Source: Sulfurospirillum sp. UBA6790 (lineage in GTDB: Bacteria; Campylobacterota; Campylobacteria; Campylobacterales; Sulfurospirillaceae). From it: a stretch of 8,536 bases of DNA. Positions 6,274 through 8,536 of this stretch are shown here, one piece after another. The notes beneath the pieces are model-generated. The model was not told the DNA's origin. It saw only the letters and a program-made list of their open reading frames with translations, and made no database searches. The translations under genes and the position numbers were made by a program. The DNA lies in the NCBI GenBank assembly GCA_002452855.1, contig DKFS01000002.1, positions 1 through 8,536 on the forward strand. Reading direction: 5' to 3'. The first letter of the stretch is position 1. Each line of letters opens with the position of its first letter.

Positions 6274-6789
6274 TTATAGAAGTGACTTCTTGATTTCTTG
6301 TAAAAATTCACTAATGTCATCATGAAGCGATTGCAAATCCTCTTCATGCTCAACTTCATCCGCTAAAATTTGGGATACCATATCATACGTGACGATATCT
6401 TTATCTCGTGTCATATCAACGATATGTGAATACGTTGCAATCGCACATTGTTCCCCTTTGATAGCATCGTTTAAAATCGCTACAACATCAAAATCTTTTG
6501 GAGCATCATAGCCACAATGCGATTGTTTTAGCCATTCATCAGGATGTAATAGTGGAACTCCGCCTAATTGAATGATACGATCAGCAACCATTGTTGCGTG
6601 GCGCAATTCATCCGCGGCGTGTTGCGTAAGCTCCGTAATAGCGGCATCTTTCATAAGCCCTTTAATGACTTTAGCCTCAATAAAGTATTGATAATACGCC
6701 AACCATTCATCCGCATAAGCGCGATTGAGTTTATTAACAACCTCTTGAACTTCTATTCCTTTGATAATGGACTTACCAACTCTTGCCAT
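6274..6789 (-). CDS. Ferritin-like di-iron protein of the DPSL/thioferritin type
   Basis: This 171-residue four-helix-bundle protein carries a bacterioferritin-type di-iron site: Glu28, Glu61 with His64 (ExxH), Glu113, and Glu145 with His148 (ExxH). Two cysteines, Cys92 in an HCGY motif and Cys115 next to Glu113, match the pair that marks DPSL (thioferritin) proteins, as I recall them from Sulfolobus, Pyrococcus and Bacteroides. That group forms Dps-like dodecamers that oxidise iron with peroxide and protect against oxidative stress. The start chosen is ATG at 6789 because AAGGAG lies 6 nt before it. An in-frame ATG at 6804 would place that ribosome binding site inside the coding sequence. 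It precedes zupT in a likely operon. General bacterioferritin or rubrerythrin-like annotations are possible, but no rubredoxin domain is present. Confidence 0.85.
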   Translation of the reverse strand: MARVGKSIIKGIEVQEVVNKLNRAYADEWLAYYQYFIEAKVIKGLMKDAAITELTQHAADELRHATMVADRIIQLGGVPLLHPDEWLKQSHCGYDAPKDFDVVAILNDAIKGEQCAIATYSHIVDMTRDKDIVTYDMVSQILADEVEHEEDLQSLHDDISEFLQEIKKSLL

Positions 6790-6805
6790 GATTGACTCCT
6801 TCATT

Positions 6806-6823
6806 TAAGATAGAGTCATCTTA
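6806..6823 (-). promoter_or_regulatory. Possible -10 box and inverted repeat upstream of the ferritin-like gene
   Basis: TAAGAT (6806-6811) and ATCTTA (6818-6823) are perfect 6-bp inverted arms around 6 nt, just upstream of the AAGGAG ribosome binding site. On the minus strand the TAAGAT at 6823-6818 follows TG and could be a -10 box, which would put an operator across the promoter. The evidence is modest. Confidence 0.25.
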
Positions 6824-6846
6824 CAGTAGTAAAACTAAAAAATATA

Positions 6847-6871
6847 TTAAATAGTAATTTTTATTATTTAA
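6847..6871 (-). terminator. AT-only inverted repeat at the end of thiM: terminator, or operator for the ferritin-like gene
   Basis: TTAAATAGTAA (6847-6857) and TTATTATTTAA (6861-6871) pair at 10 of 11 positions around TTT. The repeat overlaps the thiM stop codon. On the minus strand it is followed within a few bases by six T, as in an intrinsic terminator, although the stem has essentially no G-C pairs. It also has the AT-rich dyad look of a Fur- or PerR-type box and lies about 60-80 bp upstream of the ferritin-like gene, so an operator role is an alternative. Confidence 0.35.
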
Positions 6872-7667
6872 GTTCTTTCATTGATAAAGTTTTGAACAAT
6901 ATATCACTTCTCATATGGCTAATCACATCGATAAGCTCTTGATGAAAACTCCCCATGCCCTGCTTTTTATCAGCCAATTCTCCAGCAATCGCCATCGTTG
7001 AAATACCTGCTATGGCACTAGGCAGAGCATTGCGTGATGCACCTATAAAACTTCCAATCAATGACGTACTCATGCAGCCTGTTCCTGTCACGCTGGTTAA
7101 GGCGCTAACACCATTGTTTAATTCAAAACAGCGTTTTCCATCACTAACAATATCAGTTTTTCCCGTAATGGCAATCACACACGTCATCTTTTTTGCTAAT
7201 TCAATGGCGATTTTACTGCCGTCATTTTCGGCTTCAAAAGAATCCACCCCTGAACTCTTAGCTTCTAGTCCGGCAATTGTTTTTATTTCTGCCATATTGC
7301 CTCTGATAACACTAAACGAGATAGCTTCCATCAGTTGCTCAACGCTTTTTCGTCGAAATGTCGTCGCGCCAACACCGACAGGATCAAGTACAACAGGAAT
7401 GCCCTTCTCATTGGCTTTTACACCCGCCTTTAACATAGATGCAATGGTTCGTTCATTCGCCGTTCCAATATTCAACACCAACGCATCGCAAATGCCAACC
7501 ATCTCTTCAACTTCTGTTATTTCATCTGCCATTATGGGCGATGCACCAATAGCTAAAACAACATTGGCACAATCATTAACCGTTACATAATTAGTAATAT
7601 GGTGAATTAACGCTCGTTTAGAAGTTAAAGCTTCAAAAACTTTTTTTAGTTCTTCAACCATTTCCAT
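6864..7667 (-). CDS. thiM: Hydroxyethylthiazole kinase ThiM
   Basis: ThiM phosphorylates 4-methyl-5-(2-hydroxyethyl)thiazole with ATP so that the salvaged thiazole can be joined to HMP pyrophosphate by ThiE to make thiamine phosphate. The 267-residue length is normal for the family. Visible motifs are the N-terminal HHITNYVT (22-29), DPVGVGAT (95-102), RGN (122-124) and the anion-hole loop TGTGC (194-198). Cys198 falls at the same position as the conserved cysteine of the B. subtilis enzyme. The ATG at 7667 is chosen because AAGGAG lies 7 nt before it; a longer open frame to 7712 has no such support. The start lies inside the last codons of the upstream permease gene (22-bp overlap), so translation is probably coupled. 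No thiE or thiD is in the window. Confidence 0.95.
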   Translation of the reverse strand: MEMVEELKKVFEALTSKRALIHHITNYVTVNDCANVVLAIGASPIMADEITEVEEMVGICDALVLNIGTANERTIASMLKAGVKANEKGIPVVLDPVGVGATTFRRKSVEQLMEAISFSVIRGNMAEIKTIAGLEAKSSGVDSFEAENDGSKIAIELAKKMTCVIAITGKTDIVSDGKRCFELNNGVSALTSVTGTGCMSTSLIGSFIGASRNALPSAIAGISTMAIAGELADKKQGMGSFHQELIDVISHMRSDILFKTLSMKELK

Positions 7668-8536
7668 GAAGCAACTCCTTTTTTCGTAATAATAAATAAA
7701 ATACTGGTACACAGCATTGTTGGAAGCGTTGAGCCGAGCGCTAAATCAAGGGTAATAAACTCATAATAAAGCCCTACGCCCACTCCCCAAATGATGAATG
7801 AGCCGATATGCAAAGCCAAAGAAGGCTCAATCTGTATTTTTTTAAAGAGAAAATAATCACTCAAAACAATGGCATACAAAGGCCCAAACACAGACCCGAT
7901 GGCATATAAAAAGTCCTCATACGCTTCAATCGGTGTCAAGAGTGCCACGATAAGTCCAATGAGTGCCATCACAAACGCTATCTTTCGCTCATTCATTGCA
8001 GGGAAAATATTGGTCAATGTCACTCCCGCGGAGTACGCATCCAAAAATGTTGTCGTAATGGTGGAGAGTAGAACAATGGCTAATGCAAAAAAACCTAGAT
8101 GAAGCGTCATCATCATGCTACCAACACTCGCATCTTTGGCATAGAGTGCAATCGCCAGACCGATAGCATACATTAATGAACTACCGATAAAATAGCCCAT
8201 AAAGCTACCGACTAAACCACCTTTTTGATGTTTGGCAAAACGCGTATAATCAGCAATGAGCGGTAACCATGAAAGCGGCATAATGATACTAAGTTCCAAA
8301 GCAGCACCAAAACTCATGGCTTCTGTGGGTTTTACATGTAAAAAAGTGCCCTCTTGAAAAACGACACTGCATAACACTAAAGTTAAGGCAAACAGCAAGA
8401 TAACGGCAATGACATTGAGCTTTTGAAACCCTTGTTTACCAAGCCAAATCCACAGAGCGATAAACAAACCAATTGCGATTGCCCATAGGTGGATATTATC
8501 TACCCCAAACAAATCGATACTGAGTTCATTCGCAGC
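7646..8536 (-). CDS. cytX: CytX-like NCS1-family permease, probable hydroxymethylpyrimidine transporter (5' end outside window)
   Basis: The frame is open through the right edge; eight codons precede the TTG at 8512, so the N-terminus is missing. The visible 296 residues contain about nine hydrophobic membrane helices. They include the PLSWLPLIADYTRF segment (87-100 of the visible part) and a late VLSDYFLFKK segment (224-233), both typical of the NCS1 cytosine/purine permease family. The CytX branch, about 400 residues long, is linked to thiamine genes and predicted to import HMP, the pyrimidine half of thiamine. The overlap with thiM strongly favours that role over cytosine uptake, but the substrate is inferred. 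In many bacteria this operon is headed by a TPP riboswitch; any such element would lie to the right of the window. Confidence 0.85.
   Translation of the reverse strand, partial: AANELSIDLFGVDNIHLWAIAIGLFIALWIWLGKQGFQKLNVIAVILLFALTLVLCSVVFQEGTFLHVKPTEAMSFGAALELSIIMPLSWLPLIADYTRFAKHQKGGLVGSFMGYFIGSSLMYAIGLAIALYAKDASVGSMMMTLHLGFFALAIVLLSTITTTFLDAYSAGVTLTNIFPAMNERKIAFVMALIGLIVALLTPIEAYEDFLYAIGSVFGPLYAIVLSDYFLFKKIQIEPSLALHIGSFIIWGVGVGLYYEFITLDLALGSTLPTMLCTSILFIITKKGVASWKWLKN

Noticed and set aside
6790..6804. Upstream ATG at 6804 for the ferritin-like gene
   Set aside because: It would place the AAGGAG ribosome binding site inside the coding sequence; the ATG at 6789 is correctly spaced from it.
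6955..7590. Long open frame of 211 codons on the plus strand opposite thiM
   Set aside because: It lies entirely antisense to a clearly recognised thiM, has no family features, and reflects codon bias of the real gene.
7668..7712. Fifteen-residue N-terminal extension of thiM
   Set aside because: The extension (Tyr-rich) is a frame opened within the cytX coding end; AAGGAG at the right distance marks the ATG at 7667, and the resulting length and Cys198 numbering fit the family.
7646..8536. TPP riboswitch for the thiamine genes
   Set aside because: No leader is present because the permease gene runs off the window edge; any riboswitch would be outside.
1..8536. Mobile element, CRISPR array, phage or defence system
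   Set aside because: No transposase, integrase, regularly spaced repeats, terminal inverted repeats or defence-family proteins were seen; the single XRE protein is not accompanied by a toxin or methylase gene.

Overview
The window looks like chromosomal DNA from a Campylobacterota bacterium, most likely Sulfurospirillum or a close relative. This is inferred from AT-rich composition (GC judged by eye to be a little under 40%), TATAAT-type -10 boxes without clear -35 boxes, a cytosolic TlpD-like chemoreceptor ending in a CZB zinc domain, and the overall style of the proteins. Nothing in the window fixes the species. Almost everything is on the minus strand. There are ten protein genes, two cut by the window edges. 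I see no rRNA, tRNA, CRISPR array, transposase or phage gene.

Left part (1-2085): the acidic C-terminal tail of a plus-strand gene enters from the left edge. It converges on a PhnP-like metallo-beta-lactamase-fold phosphodiesterase gene. Upstream of that, also on the minus strand, is a soluble CZB-domain chemoreceptor.

Central signalling block (2086-5410): a membrane chemoreceptor with a periplasmic four-helix-type sensor lies 28 bp downstream of an HD-GYP gene, so the two probably form one operon. The HD-GYP protein should hydrolyse cyclic di-GMP and carries a degenerate GGDEF-like domain at its C-terminus. A small XRE-type DNA-binding protein is divergent from this operon. The 233-bp intergenic region holds an 18-nt motif, ACTCTAnnATAATAGATT, once on the minus strand facing the HD-GYP gene and once on the plus strand facing the XRE gene, plus a weaker third copy next to the XRE start codon. 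Each copy contains a -10-like core. This is the most distinctive non-coding structure in the window and suggests shared control of the divergent genes, perhaps by the XRE protein.

Metal block (5407-6789): a ferritin-like protein with the features of the DPSL/thioferritin group (bacterioferritin-type di-iron ligands plus two cysteines) is followed after 17 bp by a ZupT/ZIP-family metal permease. The zupT and XRE genes converge and share a TTAA at their stop codons.

Thiamine block (6864-8536): thiM (hydroxyethylthiazole kinase) overlaps the end of a CytX-like NCS1 permease gene that runs off the right edge. Together they suggest salvage of thiamine precursors. The expected regulatory leader would lie beyond the window.

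Overall this is an ordinary-looking chromosomal region of sensing, second-messenger, metal and vitamin genes. The points most worth a second look are the repeated promoter motif, the HD-GYP protein with a degenerate GGDEF-like domain, and the DPSL-zupT gene pair.
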